Shown piece after piece: positions 18,065-26,460 of a stretch of 37,202 nt of DNA. The notes beneath the pieces are model-generated. The model made no database searches. It was given only the letters and a program-made list of their open reading frames with translations, and had not been told where the DNA came from. This stretch comes from Alphaproteobacteria bacterium (lineage in GTDB: Bacteria > Pseudomonadota > Alphaproteobacteria > Rhodobacterales > Rhodobacteraceae): the NCBI GenBank assembly GCA_013151335.1, contig JAADIJ010000226.1:27182-64383 (forward strand). Direction: 5' to 3'. The translations under genes and the position numbers were made by a program. The first letter of the stretch is position 1. Every line of letters starts with the position of its first letter.

Positions 18065-19609
18065 CTAAAAATCCGTCGCGACACCTCCCTCTTCTTTTCG
18101 TTTGGCGACGAAGGCCAGCAGTTCTTCTTTGATGGCGTCCTCCATTGGCGGGGGTGTAAATTCGTTAAGGATATCGTTGAAAACTCCGTGCGCGCGCGTG
18201 GCCGTCCATTTTCCGCCGTCCAGTTCCCACGCCTCGAAATTGCGCCAGTCGCTGACGAAGGGTTCATAAAACGCGGTCTCGTAACGCTGTTGCGTATGTT
18301 CAACGCCAAAGAAATGGCCCTTGGGGCCGACCTCGTTGATCGCATCAAAGGCGAGGTCATCGGGCGAGGTCGCGGTGATCGACGGCTCCAGATAGCGCTG
18401 GATCATTTGCACCACCTCGCAATCCATCACGAATTTCTCGGGGCAAGCGATCAAGCCACCTTCAAGCCAGCCCGCCGCGTGATAAACCAGATTTGTCCCG
18501 CTTTGCAGCGCCGACCAGAGCGAGTTTGAGGTCTCCCACATAGCCTGACCATCCGGCACATTGGCGGCACAAACCCCCGAAGCGCGCATGGGCAGGCCGT
18601 AATAGCGCGCCATCTGCCCGGTCATCTGGGTCGCGCGCATATATTCCGGTGTGCCAAAAGCAGGCGCGCCGGATTTCATGTCCACGTTCGAGGTAAACGT
18701 GCCGAGCACCACCGGACAGCCGGGGTTGATCGCTTGCAACAGAACAATTGCCGCCAGTGCTTCGGCAATCGACAGCGTGACAGCACCGGACATGGTTACC
18801 GGAGCCATCGCCCCCGCCAGCGTGAACGGTGTAACGATCACCGGCTGGCCCATGCGCGCATGTATCATCGCCCCTTCAAGCATGGGGAAATCATGCTTTA
18901 GCGGGCTGACGGAGTTGATGTTGGTGTACATGCGGGGGCTGGCCGCAAACTCCTCATGGCTGAGACCTGCGGCAATGCGCGTCATCTCCATCACATCCTC
19001 GACTCGCGCGCGGCCAAGCGAATAGGCGTGGACCACCTTGTCAGTCAGGATCAGTTGCTCGGCCAGACAGTCGAGATGGCGCGTGCTGGGGCGAATATCA
19101 ACCGGCTCAACCGGATAGCCGCCGGAAAAATGGATACAGTTGAAATACTGGGTCAGCTTCATCAGATTGCGAAAGCCCTGCATATTTCCGGTGATTTTTC
19201 CGGTCGCAAGATCCATGTAGTTCGGGGGAGACGAGACATTGCCAAACAGTACGTGCTTGCCTCCGACCGGCAGCGCGTGGCGGGGATTACGCGGCGTAAT
19301 AGTGAACTCTGAGGGGGCCTGCGCCAGCATCTCCATCACGAACTCGCGCCCGATGCGCACGTTCTGACCCGAGACAATGCACCCCGCACCCGCCAGTATT
19401 TTGATCGCCTCGGGGTGCAAGAACTCGATGCCGATTTCTTCGAGTATCCGCATGGCTCCGTTGTGAATTGCCTCGATGCCGGTCGGGTCCAGCGGCTCAA
19501 TCGGGCGGTCTGAATTGACGTTGATGCGCCACGGCATCTGATTTATCGCGCGCCCGGTGTCGCGTCGCGCGTTGCCAGATCGGCCTCCATGTCGTGTGCG
19601 TTTTGTCAC
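18065..19609 (-). CDS. Trimethylamine methyltransferase (MttB) family protein, non-pyrrolysine type
   Basis: This 514-residue protein is of the length of the MttB superfamily. Members move a methyl group from a quaternary or tertiary amine to a corrinoid protein. Recognisable segments are ILEEIGIEFLHPEAI, the GAMAPVTMSGAVTLSIAEAL stretch and GFRNLMKLTQYFNCIHFSGG. No in-frame amber codon interrupts the gene, so it lacks the pyrrolysine of archaeal MttB. Non-Pyl relatives demethylate glycine betaine, proline betaine or carnitine; the substrate here is unknown. The GTG start at 19609 is chosen because GGAGGG lies 6 bases upstream. No corrinoid protein (MttC) or activase gene is within the window. 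Its own stop codon is TAG. Confidence 0.85.
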   Translation of the reverse strand: MTKRTRHGGRSGNARRDTGRAINQMPWRINVNSDRPIEPLDPTGIEAIHNGAMRILEEIGIEFLHPEAIKILAGAGCIVSGQNVRIGREFVMEMLAQAPSEFTITPRNPRHALPVGGKHVLFGNVSSPPNYMDLATGKITGNMQGFRNLMKLTQYFNCIHFSGGYPVEPVDIRPSTRHLDCLAEQLILTDKVVHAYSLGRARVEDVMEMTRIAAGLSHEEFAASPRMYTNINSVSPLKHDFPMLEGAMIHARMGQPVIVTPFTLAGAMAPVTMSGAVTLSIAEALAAIVLLQAINPGCPVVLGTFTSNVDMKSGAPAFGTPEYMRATQMTGQMARYYGLPMRASGVCAANVPDGQAMWETSNSLWSALQSGTNLVYHAAGWLEGGLIACPEKFVMDCEVVQMIQRYLEPSITATSPDDLAFDAINEVGPKGHFFGVEHTQQRYETAFYEPFVSDWRNFEAWELDGGKWTATRAHGVFNDILNEFTPPPMEDAIKEELLAFVAKRKEEGGVATDF

Positions 19610-19711
19610 CCTTGTCCCTCCGCTGGTTTGATCTTGCAACAAGAACAGACCCAGCGGCGGTGGCCATTTAGAAAACGACCAAAATGTCGGTATTGGAGGG
19701 AATAGCTGCTG

Positions 19712-20407
19712 TTAACGCGCCATTAACGCCGGAATTTCCCCGATATGTTGCAACACGACATCGGCAAAAGGCGCCAACTCATGGGCCTCGGCCATGCCGG
19801 TCAGAACGGCAACCGTCATCATTCCCGCATCGCGCCCCGAGATCAGATCATGGGTTGAATCGCCGATCATCATCACTTGAGACGGTTCCAAATTGACCGC
19901 CTCACAAAAGCCGATCTGCATACCCGTCGCAGGTTTTGCCCCAAAACCGCTGTCAAAACCGGCAATAAAATCAAATAGATAAGTGATCCCAGCGCCGTTA
20001 AGATGCGCGCGCGCCGGAGCCTCGGCGTCGTTGGTTGCCACCCCGAGTTTGAGGCCTTGGGCGCGAAACCCCTCCAGCAAGGGGATCAAAGGCACGGGCT
20101 CGCTTTGCGGCACTTCCATGGTCACTTTGTTAACGTGCGCCACAAGTTTGTCAGCCTCCCAACCCGGCGTGACCTCTATCAATGCGGCCGTTACCTCGTC
20201 AGGCGTGCCGGCGATGATGACGCTGTCTTTGCTGAATTTCTCGGTCTCGTAGTCATAGCCAAGCTGGCGCGAGATATTGGCCGCCAACAGTCGATCCCCA
20301 AAGGCGATATCGAGAAAAAACCGCTTGGCCCAGGCCCCCCACGTGGTTTGAAAGTCAAACAATGTGCCATCCTTGTCAAACAGCATCCCTTTGATTTGCT
20401 CTGTCAT
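19712..20407 (-). CDS. HAD-family phosphatase, phosphoglycolate phosphatase-like
   Basis: This 231-residue cytoplasmic haloacid dehalogenase-type hydrolase has all four HAD motifs: LFDKDGTLFDF (nucleophile Asp11 and acid Asp13), GVATNDAEAPARAHL (motif II), the FGAKPATG lysine (motif III) and MMIGDSTHDLISGRDAG (motif IV). A helical cap domain lies between motifs I and II, as in Gph and related enzymes. Phosphoglycolate is the usual guess, but the family is promiscuous. The start at 20407 (MTEQIKGMLFDKDG) is preferred over one 99 bases upstream because the extra 33 residues lie outside the HAD fold. Divergent from the reductive dehalogenase gene, with 151 bp between starts. Confidence 0.85.
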   Translation of the reverse strand: MTEQIKGMLFDKDGTLFDFQTTWGAWAKRFFLDIAFGDRLLAANISRQLGYDYETEKFSKDSVIIAGTPDEVTAALIEVTPGWEADKLVAHVNKVTMEVPQSEPVPLIPLLEGFRAQGLKLGVATNDAEAPARAHLNGAGITYLFDFIAGFDSGFGAKPATGMQIGFCEAVNLEPSQVMMIGDSTHDLISGRDAGMMTVAVLTGMAEAHELAPFADVVLQHIGEIPALMAR

Positions 20408-20558
20408 GGTTGGTCCCGCCCCTGTTTCGCGCGCAGGTTTCACAAACCATGTCGCCAACACAAGCGATAACGCCCCGACGCGTGAATTATTTCCGTTGGT
20501 TGACATTTTCGACCATTTAGCCGCCCATTAGGGGACTGCATTTCCTCCACCTCCAGCT

Positions 20559-23500
20559 ATGGGAACCTTGGCAATGGGCAAGTTCTTTTCTTACAAAAAT
20601 CGCCCCATGCATCTGGGGCCTTATCCGCTGGAAAAGCTGAAGCGCATAGATCATGCGGATTTGTCGGCAATTGGGCCACAAGAGCAGGTGTCGTTTCATC
20701 GAGATCACGACCCGTTATCATTGGTCAACGCCATGCAGGAATATCAGGCGATGCTTGACGCCACCCGCGAAGGCTTGGTGAAAAAAGAGCGGGCCGAGAT
20801 ACCGTCTGATCCTCAAATGCGTGCCAACCATCTGAAAGCGTTTGGTTATTATTGCGATGCGGCGATAGTCGGCATGTGCGCTATCCCGGACACGGCTTGG
20901 CTTAAAACCCCGCTGGTCAATCCAGATGTTGATCGGTTGGCCGAGACATTGCGCCAAAAACAGGTCAAGACTTTTGCCTCGGGAATTGACGTGATCATGG
21001 CTGGATTAAAAGAGGCCATGCGCGCCCCTCCCCAAAGCTGCAAGGCCCACGAATACGCAATCGTGTTCCTCTATGACTACCCCCGCGACCCGGAACCTGC
21101 CGAGGAGGGCTGCGACTGGCTCGGCGATGCGCAACAACAAAGAGCCTGCCTGCGCGCCGCCGAAACCTGCGCCACCCTGTCCAACTATATCCGCCTGCTC
21201 GGGGTTGGGGCGCGGGCGCATTCGGGCGTGGCTACGGATGTTCATCTTGGCCAGTTGGCGGTTGCGGCGGGCCTTGCGACGGTTGAAAACGGCGTGCTGA
21301 CTAATCCGTTTCTGGGCAGCCGCTTTGGCATTGGCGTGGTTACAACTGTGCTTGAAATAGCCCCAGACCGCCCGCTTCAGCCCGGTCAAAATGCCAGCAT
21401 CGGTTGGAAACTCGGGCTTGGGCAGCAGGCCAAAAATGCGTGGAACGCGGACCCGTTTGCCAAGCGCGCCTTCAAAGATGGCCCACATCCGTTTGAAACC
21501 CTCAAGCGTCGCGATGCACCGACCACCTATATAGATGAACCAAATGTGGCCCGGGTGCCAAAACGCGCCGACATGTTTGCCCGCGCTTTGTTTGGCGACC
21601 TCGGCCCAATCGCTCAGGAGGGGGCCAAGAACGGCAATTATGTGCGCAAATCGGCAGCCGCATTCGCGTTTCGCCCGACACTCGGCGCATTTTTGGTGCT
21701 GCAAGACAGCCCGGCCACCGCAAGAATCGACCCCTCCACGCTGCAAGCCGCGCGCAATGCCGCCAATCTCAAAGCCGCCTGTTATTTTCTGGGCAGCGAC
21801 GCCGTCGGCCTGTCGCGCTGTCCTGACTGGGCCTATTATTCTCATGATGCGACGGGCGAGCCGCTGGCTCCGTACCACAAAAACGCCATTTCGATCATCA
21901 TCGATCAGGGGCACGAGACCATGGAAGGCGCCTCGGGCGATGACTGGATCGCATGCGCCCAATCCATGCGTGCCTATTTGCGGTTCTCATTGTTGGGCGG
22001 GGTGATCGCGCAGCAAATCCGCAATCTTGGCTATGACGCGCGGGTACATTCGGTGATGGATGGCGAGGTTTTGCAACCGCCGTTGCTGCTCTTATCAGGT
22101 CTTGGCGAGGTCAGCCGCATTGGCGAGGTAATCCTCAACCCGTTCCTTGGCCCACGCCTGAAATCCGGGGTCATCACCACCAATATGCCCATGAGCCACG
22201 ACAGGCCGATAGATTTCGGCCTGCAAAAATTCTGCGCGTCCTGCAATAAATGCGCGCGCGAATGCCCCTCGGGTGCAATCACCGCTGGCCCGAAACTGAT
22301 GTTCAACGGCTATGAAATCTGGAAATCCGACAGCCAGCGCTGCACCACCTACCGCGTCAGCCAGAAAAACGGGGCGATGTGCGGGCGCTGCATGAAAACC
22401 TGCCCGTGGAACTTGGAAGGCATCTTTGCTGAACGTCCGTTTCGCTGGGCCGCCATCAACGCCCCCATCACCGCGCGAGCCTTGGCGCGACTGGACGACA
22501 TGCTTGGCAATGGCGAGATCAATGGCGTCAAAAAATGGTGGTGGGATCTGGAGATGGAGGAGGATGGCCCCTATAAAATGTCGCCCCATGACGTCAACGC
22601 GCGCGGCCTGTCCAAAACCCTCAACCTCAAGTTTGAAGAGCAGACCCTCGCCGTCTATCCCGCCCCTCTCGCACCGCCCCCCTATGCCTATCCTTACCCT
22701 GCCGATCGCGAGGCCGGAATTGCCGCTTATGAGGCGATGATACCGGCGGATACACATCAGGCGCGCCGGGCGGATGGGCTGGCAACCGAGCATATCTACA
22801 CCGCCGATCAACAAGACGCGCCGGTGGTGCGCGCGGTTCTCTCGCGGATCGAGCAAATGACTGCACGGGTCACGAAATATGAGTTTTCCATGGCCGACGG
22901 CAGCGACATGCCGCCCTTTGAGGCCGGGGCGCATATCGACGTGGTAGTGGCGCCGGAATTCTTGCGGCAATACTCCCTGTCCGGCGATCCTGCAGACCGC
23001 TCGAAATATCAAATTGCGGTGCTGCGCGAGGATGAGGGCCGGGGCGGCACCAAGCTGATGGCGCGCGTGTTCGAGGTCGGGCGGCGGGTCTTTATCTCCA
23101 AACCGCTCAACCATTTTGCGCTGGTTAAAAACGCCACCCACAGCTTTCTTATGGGCGGGGGAATTGGCATAACGCCGATGATCGCGATGGCCCATCGGCT
23201 GCATGCGATTGGTGCGAGCTTTTCTGTGCATTATTCCTGCTCAAAGCGCGAAAATGCGGGATTTCTGGCCGATTTGGCCGAATTTCCGTGGCAAGACCGG
23301 CTGCATCTGCATTTCTCGGACCAAGGCTCCCGCGCCGATCTGGCGGAAATTCTGCACTATACCGCTGGCGCGCATGTTTATACCTGCGGTCCCGACATCT
23401 ATATGCAGGCGGTTTTGGAGGCGGCTAACAGCGCTGGTTTTCCAGACGAGAACCGACATATGGAGTATTTTTCGACCCCTGAGTTGCCAGAATACCAGAA

Positions 23501-23768
23501 TTTTGCGTTTACCCTGAAGCTGGCAAAATCCGGGCGCGAACTCATCGTGCAAGCGGATAAATCTGCGACAGAGGTGCTGGCCGAAAATGGCGTCAAAGTC
23601 GACGTGAAATGCTCGGACGGAATTTGCGGAATTTGCAAATGTGGGCTGATTTCCGGCGAGGTCGAGCATCGGGATTTTGTTTTGTCAAACAAGCAGCGCG
23701 CCGACAATATTATCCTCTGTCAGTCGCGTGCTGCCGATGAAGGCGGGGTTGTCGTTGTTGATTTGTGA
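20559..23768 (+). CDS. Reductive dehalogenase fused to a flavin/2Fe-2S reductase
   Basis: This 1069-residue cytoplasmic fusion has three parts. Residues about 1-555 form the cobalamin-binding reductive dehalogenase region and contain an internal duplication (about 200-277 resembles 466-555). Next come two 4Fe-4S sets: Cys559, 562, 565, 569 in CASCNKCARECPSGAI, and Cys595, 608, 611, 615. Residues about 760-965 form an FNR-like FAD/NAD module (RQYSLSGDPAD, MGGGIGITPMIAMAHRL). A 2Fe-2S domain of phthalate dioxygenase reductase type ends the protein (Cys1018, 1023, 1026, 1054). There is no twin-arginine signal and no RdhB anchor, so it is not respiratory. It resembles self-sufficient NAD(P)H-driven dehalogenases such as BhbA of Comamonas, which act on halogenated phenols; the substrate here is unknown. 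The alternative start ATG at 20574 has GGGAA before it and may be the real one. Confidence 0.88.
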   Translation: MGTLAMGKFFSYKNRPMHLGPYPLEKLKRIDHADLSAIGPQEQVSFHRDHDPLSLVNAMQEYQAMLDATREGLVKKERAEIPSDPQMRANHLKAFGYYCDAAIVGMCAIPDTAWLKTPLVNPDVDRLAETLRQKQVKTFASGIDVIMAGLKEAMRAPPQSCKAHEYAIVFLYDYPRDPEPAEEGCDWLGDAQQQRACLRAAETCATLSNYIRLLGVGARAHSGVATDVHLGQLAVAAGLATVENGVLTNPFLGSRFGIGVVTTVLEIAPDRPLQPGQNASIGWKLGLGQQAKNAWNADPFAKRAFKDGPHPFETLKRRDAPTTYIDEPNVARVPKRADMFARALFGDLGPIAQEGAKNGNYVRKSAAAFAFRPTLGAFLVLQDSPATARIDPSTLQAARNAANLKAACYFLGSDAVGLSRCPDWAYYSHDATGEPLAPYHKNAISIIIDQGHETMEGASGDDWIACAQSMRAYLRFSLLGGVIAQQIRNLGYDARVHSVMDGEVLQPPLLLLSGLGEVSRIGEVILNPFLGPRLKSGVITTNMPMSHDRPIDFGLQKFCASCNKCARECPSGAITAGPKLMFNGYEIWKSDSQRCTTYRVSQKNGAMCGRCMKTCPWNLEGIFAERPFRWAAINAPITARALARLDDMLGNGEINGVKKWWWDLEMEEDGPYKMSPHDVNARGLSKTLNLKFEEQTLAVYPAPLAPPPYAYPYPADREAGIAAYEAMIPADTHQARRADGLATEHIYTADQQDAPVVRAVLSRIEQMTARVTKYEFSMADGSDMPPFEAGAHIDVVVAPEFLRQYSLSGDPADRSKYQIAVLREDEGRGGTKLMARVFEVGRRVFISKPLNHFALVKNATHSFLMGGGIGITPMIAMAHRLHAIGASFSVHYSCSKRENAGFLADLAEFPWQDRLHLHFSDQGSRADLAEILHYTAGAHVYTCGPDIYMQAVLEAANSAGFPDENRHMEYFSTPELPEYQNFAFTLKLAKSGRELIVQADKSATEVLAENGVKVDVKCSDGICGICKCGLISGEVEHRDFVLSNKQRADNIILCQSRAADEGGVVVVDL

Positions 23769-23781
23769 GGTCGCGACCGGC

Positions 23782-24060
23782 TCAGGTCCAGTTGACAACC
23801 TCGCCACCGGGCAATAATTGGCGCGCGATTTGCGGTCGGTCACAGGCAAGGCCGTTCGCTTGACAAAACGTGGTTACGATCCGGTCATCGGTCAAGATAT
23901 AGTCAAGAACCGCGCCCAGAAAAGCCGGATCGGACGCCGATTGTTTAAGGCTGTCGGCGTCACTACCGCTTGCGGCCAAGAAACCTTCCAGCAGGTCTTG
24001 TTGTGCGCTAAGCCACGCAAGCGCTTGAATTGACAGTATTTCAGCCTGATCTTGGGTCAT
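23782..24060 (-). CDS. DUF3572 family protein
   Basis: This 92-residue, acidic, all-helical small protein has the pattern of DUF3572: AEILSIQALAWLSAQ, LLEGFLAASG, FLGAVLDYILTDDR and FCQANGLACDRPQIARQLLPGG. Nothing is known of its function. It is divergent from pleD, with 117 bp between starts, an arrangement I recall as common in Rhodobacterales. It ends 13 bases from the convergent dehalogenase gene. A GGAG site precedes the ATG. Confidence 0.85.
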   Translation of the reverse strand: MTQDQAEILSIQALAWLSAQQDLLEGFLAASGSDADSLKQSASDPAFLGAVLDYILTDDRIVTTFCQANGLACDRPQIARQLLPGGEVVNWT

Positions 24061-24177
24061 TTCCGCTCCGCTTGCTATTTTACTTTTACCGTATTCCTTA
24101 GGGTTTTCTTAACATTTCTCCGTCTAAAGTGAAGTCACAACGATAAAGGTCTGGCACAAAACAGGAAGGTGCGCTTT

Positions 24178-25566
24178 ATGTCCGGTCGGATACTGGTGGT
24201 GGATGATATTGCAACCAGCCGGATGGTTCTGCGCGCCAAACTGGCGGCAGCCTATTATGATGTCATTCAGGCCGAGAATGGGTCTGAGGCGATAAAAAGT
24301 GCGCTCAAATACCAACCAGATGTTATTCTGCTAGATGTAATGATGCCGGATATGGACGGGTTTGAAACCTGTAAAATCCTGAAATCAGACCCGAAAACCA
24401 ATCACATCCCTGTGGTCATGATTACCTCGGTCTGCCAACCTGCTGATCGATTGCGCGGGCTGGAATGCGGGGCGGATGATTTTCTGACCAAACCAATCGA
24501 CGATCTGGCGCTTTTCGCGCGCGTACGCAATTTGCTGCGTTCCAAATTCATGCTGGACGAGTTACGGCTGCGGGATCGCACCACTCAGGAACTGGGATTG
24601 GCCGAGTTTATTACGCACGACAAGGATATAGTCCCCCCAAAGGCGCGTGTGACGCTTATTCCCAGTGATTACGAAATGGGATTGCTTTGGGAAAAGGCTC
24701 TATCGGAAAATACACCGTATTTATATAAAATTTGCGAGAACGATACCCAACCGCAAGAATTCGAGGCACAGGAACTCCCCGATGTTTATGTGATTCACGC
24801 GCGAATCGGTGCGCATGGCGACGGGCTGCGGCTGGTCTCCATGCTGCGCTCTCGTCCCAGAACCCGAAATGCCGCTATCATTTTGGTGGTATCAGATGGC
24901 GATCACGCCACGGCGGCGAAAGGGCTGGATCTTGGGGCAAGCGATTATATTTTCGACCATTTCGACCCGCTCGAGTTGGTGGCCAGACTTTCAAGCCAGA
25001 TCAAACGAAAACAAATCTCGGATCGACTGCGCAGCAATGTAACCGACACGTTACGCTTGGCGGTTCTTGACCCGTTAACTGGCCTTTATAATCGGCGATA
25101 TGCCGAGCAGCATTTAGGCCGGATTGCCGAGCGCGCGCAGGAAACCGGCAAGGAATACGCCCTGATGTTGCTCGACATCGACAATTTCAAGCGCGTTAAT
25201 GACACACACGGGCACGTTTCAGGCGATGCTGTGTTAAAGGAATTCTCACGGCGCATACAAGAAAACCTGCGCGGTGTTGATCTGGTATCACGCCTCGGCG
25301 GAGAGGAGTTTCTGGTCGCGATGCCTGAAACTTCTGAGGAGCAAGCACGTTTGGCGTCAGAGCGTCTGCGCCAAGTGATCGAGGACACCGTTTTTCAGTG
25401 CAGCCCCAACCAAGGCGGGTTGCGAATAACCGTTAGCATCGGCGTGACACTGGGGGATCCGCTGACGCTGGATGTCGATAAGCTGATTTCACAAGCCGAC
25501 CATGCGCTCTACGCTTCAAAGAGCGAAGGGCGCAACATGGTTACGCTGTTTAATTCAGCGGCTTAG
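24178..25566 (+). CDS. pleD: PleD-like response regulator with diguanylate cyclase output
   Basis: This 462-residue protein has two receiver domains and a GGDEF domain. REC1 (about 1-120) keeps the acidic pair Asp9/Asp10, phosphoacceptor Asp53 in ILLDVMMPDMDG and the KP lysine. REC2 (about 150-280) is degenerate, as in PleD, and should serve dimerisation. The GGDEF domain carries GGEEF at 374-378 and an RxxD inhibitory site (Arg365-Asp368) five residues before it, so product inhibition by cyclic di-GMP is expected. Start 24178 is chosen from AGGAAGG eight bases upstream; a GTG at 24169 lies inside that site. It controls motile-sessile decisions in relatives. The last 17 bases overlap the convergent CpxP-like gene. 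Confidence 0.94.
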   Translation: MSGRILVVDDIATSRMVLRAKLAAAYYDVIQAENGSEAIKSALKYQPDVILLDVMMPDMDGFETCKILKSDPKTNHIPVVMITSVCQPADRLRGLECGADDFLTKPIDDLALFARVRNLLRSKFMLDELRLRDRTTQELGLAEFITHDKDIVPPKARVTLIPSDYEMGLLWEKALSENTPYLYKICENDTQPQEFEAQELPDVYVIHARIGAHGDGLRLVSMLRSRPRTRNAAIILVVSDGDHATAAKGLDLGASDYIFDHFDPLELVARLSSQIKRKQISDRLRSNVTDTLRLAVLDPLTGLYNRRYAEQHLGRIAERAQETGKEYALMLLDIDNFKRVNDTHGHVSGDAVLKEFSRRIQENLRGVDLVSRLGGEEFLVAMPETSEEQARLASERLRQVIEDTVFQCSPNQGGLRITVSIGVTLGDPLTLDVDKLISQADHALYASKSEGRNMVTLFNSAA

Positions 25567-26080
25567 TATTTGGTCGTAACGCTTTTTTCGCGCCAGACTG
25601 CCGTGGTGGACGTCGCAAATTATCCGCCATTTTTTTGCGCTCCTCGCGTGTCATACCCGATATTTGCTCAAGCAATAATTTGTGACCAAACGAGATATTC
25701 CCAGCGATAACATCCGCCTGCGACGTCAGTTCAGCTTTTACCGCACCAAGATCAAACGGCTCCGCCTCCAACCGGTCAGCCACAACTAAAAGTGCGGCTC
25801 GCATCACTTTTGCGCCGCTGCGAAACCCGCCTTGTTGGGCACGGGCGGATTTGCGCAATTCAACCCGGTCTTTTTTATCTAAGGCGCGATAATATGGCCG
25901 CAAACCCAGCGCTGCGATGTTGCGATCAGGTCGAAATCCGATGGGCTTCCCTTCACGCAAAAAGGCACCCGCTATCAGGCCTATAACCAAAATATTAAGA
26001 CCTAAAGAAATCACCAAGACGACCTCTTTCCAGCACGGCTTTCGACGTTTAGTCCGATGGTTGTCATCTGTCATTTTCAT
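25550..26080 (-). CDS. CpxP/CnrX-like periplasmic sensor, membrane-anchored
   Basis: This 176-residue protein has a basic cytoplasmic N-terminus, one membrane helix (about 19-41, EVVLVISLGLNILVIGLI) and a helical periplasmic part (about 45-165). The pattern of that part (YRALDKKDRVELRK, AALLVVADRLEAEPFDL, HKLLLEQISGMTREERKKMADNL) fits the periplasmic heavy-metal sensor/CpxP group. In CnrX, histidines and a methionine bind Ni or Co. Here only one histidine (in SFGHKLLLEQ) is left in the periplasmic part, so classical Ni/Co binding is doubtful. The start overlaps the upstream gene's stop by ATGA. It is probably the signal-receiving third component controlling the ECF factor. Confidence 0.7.
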   Translation of the reverse strand: MKMTDDNHRTKRRKPCWKEVVLVISLGLNILVIGLIAGAFLREGKPIGFRPDRNIAALGLRPYYRALDKKDRVELRKSARAQQGGFRSGAKVMRAALLVVADRLEAEPFDLGAVKAELTSQADVIAGNISFGHKLLLEQISGMTREERKKMADNLRRPPRQSGAKKALRPNTKPLN

Positions 26081-26460
26081 CCCTCCACCACCAGATCATC
26101 AAGCGAGTAATAGCTGCCATCGCCGCTATCAAACCCGCTATCATTGAATATGAGATTAGCAACATTGCCAAGGCTGTCGGGAGCTGCAAATCCTGCCGAC
26201 ACGCCAACAACCAAGCAAAACAACAACGCCGTCGCGACCTGCCAACCGCCCAGAGCCCACCACAAACCGTGCCTTTGCCCATGGCTCTTGCCCGATCGAC
26301 AAACCAATGGTCGTGCTGCGGGCTGCGCCATCTGCGCATCACTTGAAACCGCTTCCAAAAGATGAGCCGATGGTAGAGGCCGGGAAGACTTTTCCGCCTG
26401 AAAATAGCTGGTGAGGGTATCCTCATCAGGCGTGGTTCGGTCATTTTGTCGCTGTTTCAT
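26077..26460 (-). CDS. Small one-pass membrane protein, putative anti-sigma factor
   Basis: This 127-residue protein is not matched by me to a named family. Residues 1-65 are polar and would be cytoplasmic. Residues about 67-92 (WWALGGWQVATALLFCLVVGV) form a membrane helix. The last 35 residues are acidic (FNDSGFDSGDGSYYSLDD) and would be periplasmic. It lies directly after an ECF sigma gene and before a CpxP-like sensor, joined to both by ATGA overlaps. That is where CnrY-type anti-sigma factors sit, and the topology fits: the N-terminus could hold the sigma factor and the tail could touch the sensor. Function is inferred from context only. There is no zinc HxxxCxxC anti-sigma motif. Confidence 0.6.
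   Translation of the reverse strand: MKQRQNDRTTPDEDTLTSYFQAEKSSRPLPSAHLLEAVSSDAQMAQPAARPLVCRSGKSHGQRHGLWWALGGWQVATALLFCLVVGVSAGFAAPDSLGNVANLIFNDSGFDSGDGSYYSLDDLVVEG

Noticed and set aside
18065-19609. Pyrrolysine at an in-frame amber codon in the MttB-like gene
   Set aside because: The frame has no internal TAG. The only TAG is the terminal stop at 18065-18067, and the protein is already full length at 514 residues.
20559-23768. Respiratory reductive dehalogenase
   Set aside because: There is no twin-arginine signal and no RdhB-like anchor gene beside it, and the chain carries its own NAD(P)H reductase.
23782-23791. TauR-like half-site near the end of the dehalogenase gene
   Set aside because: A single reverse match (nine of ten) overlapping the stop of the DUF3572 gene, without a phased partner.
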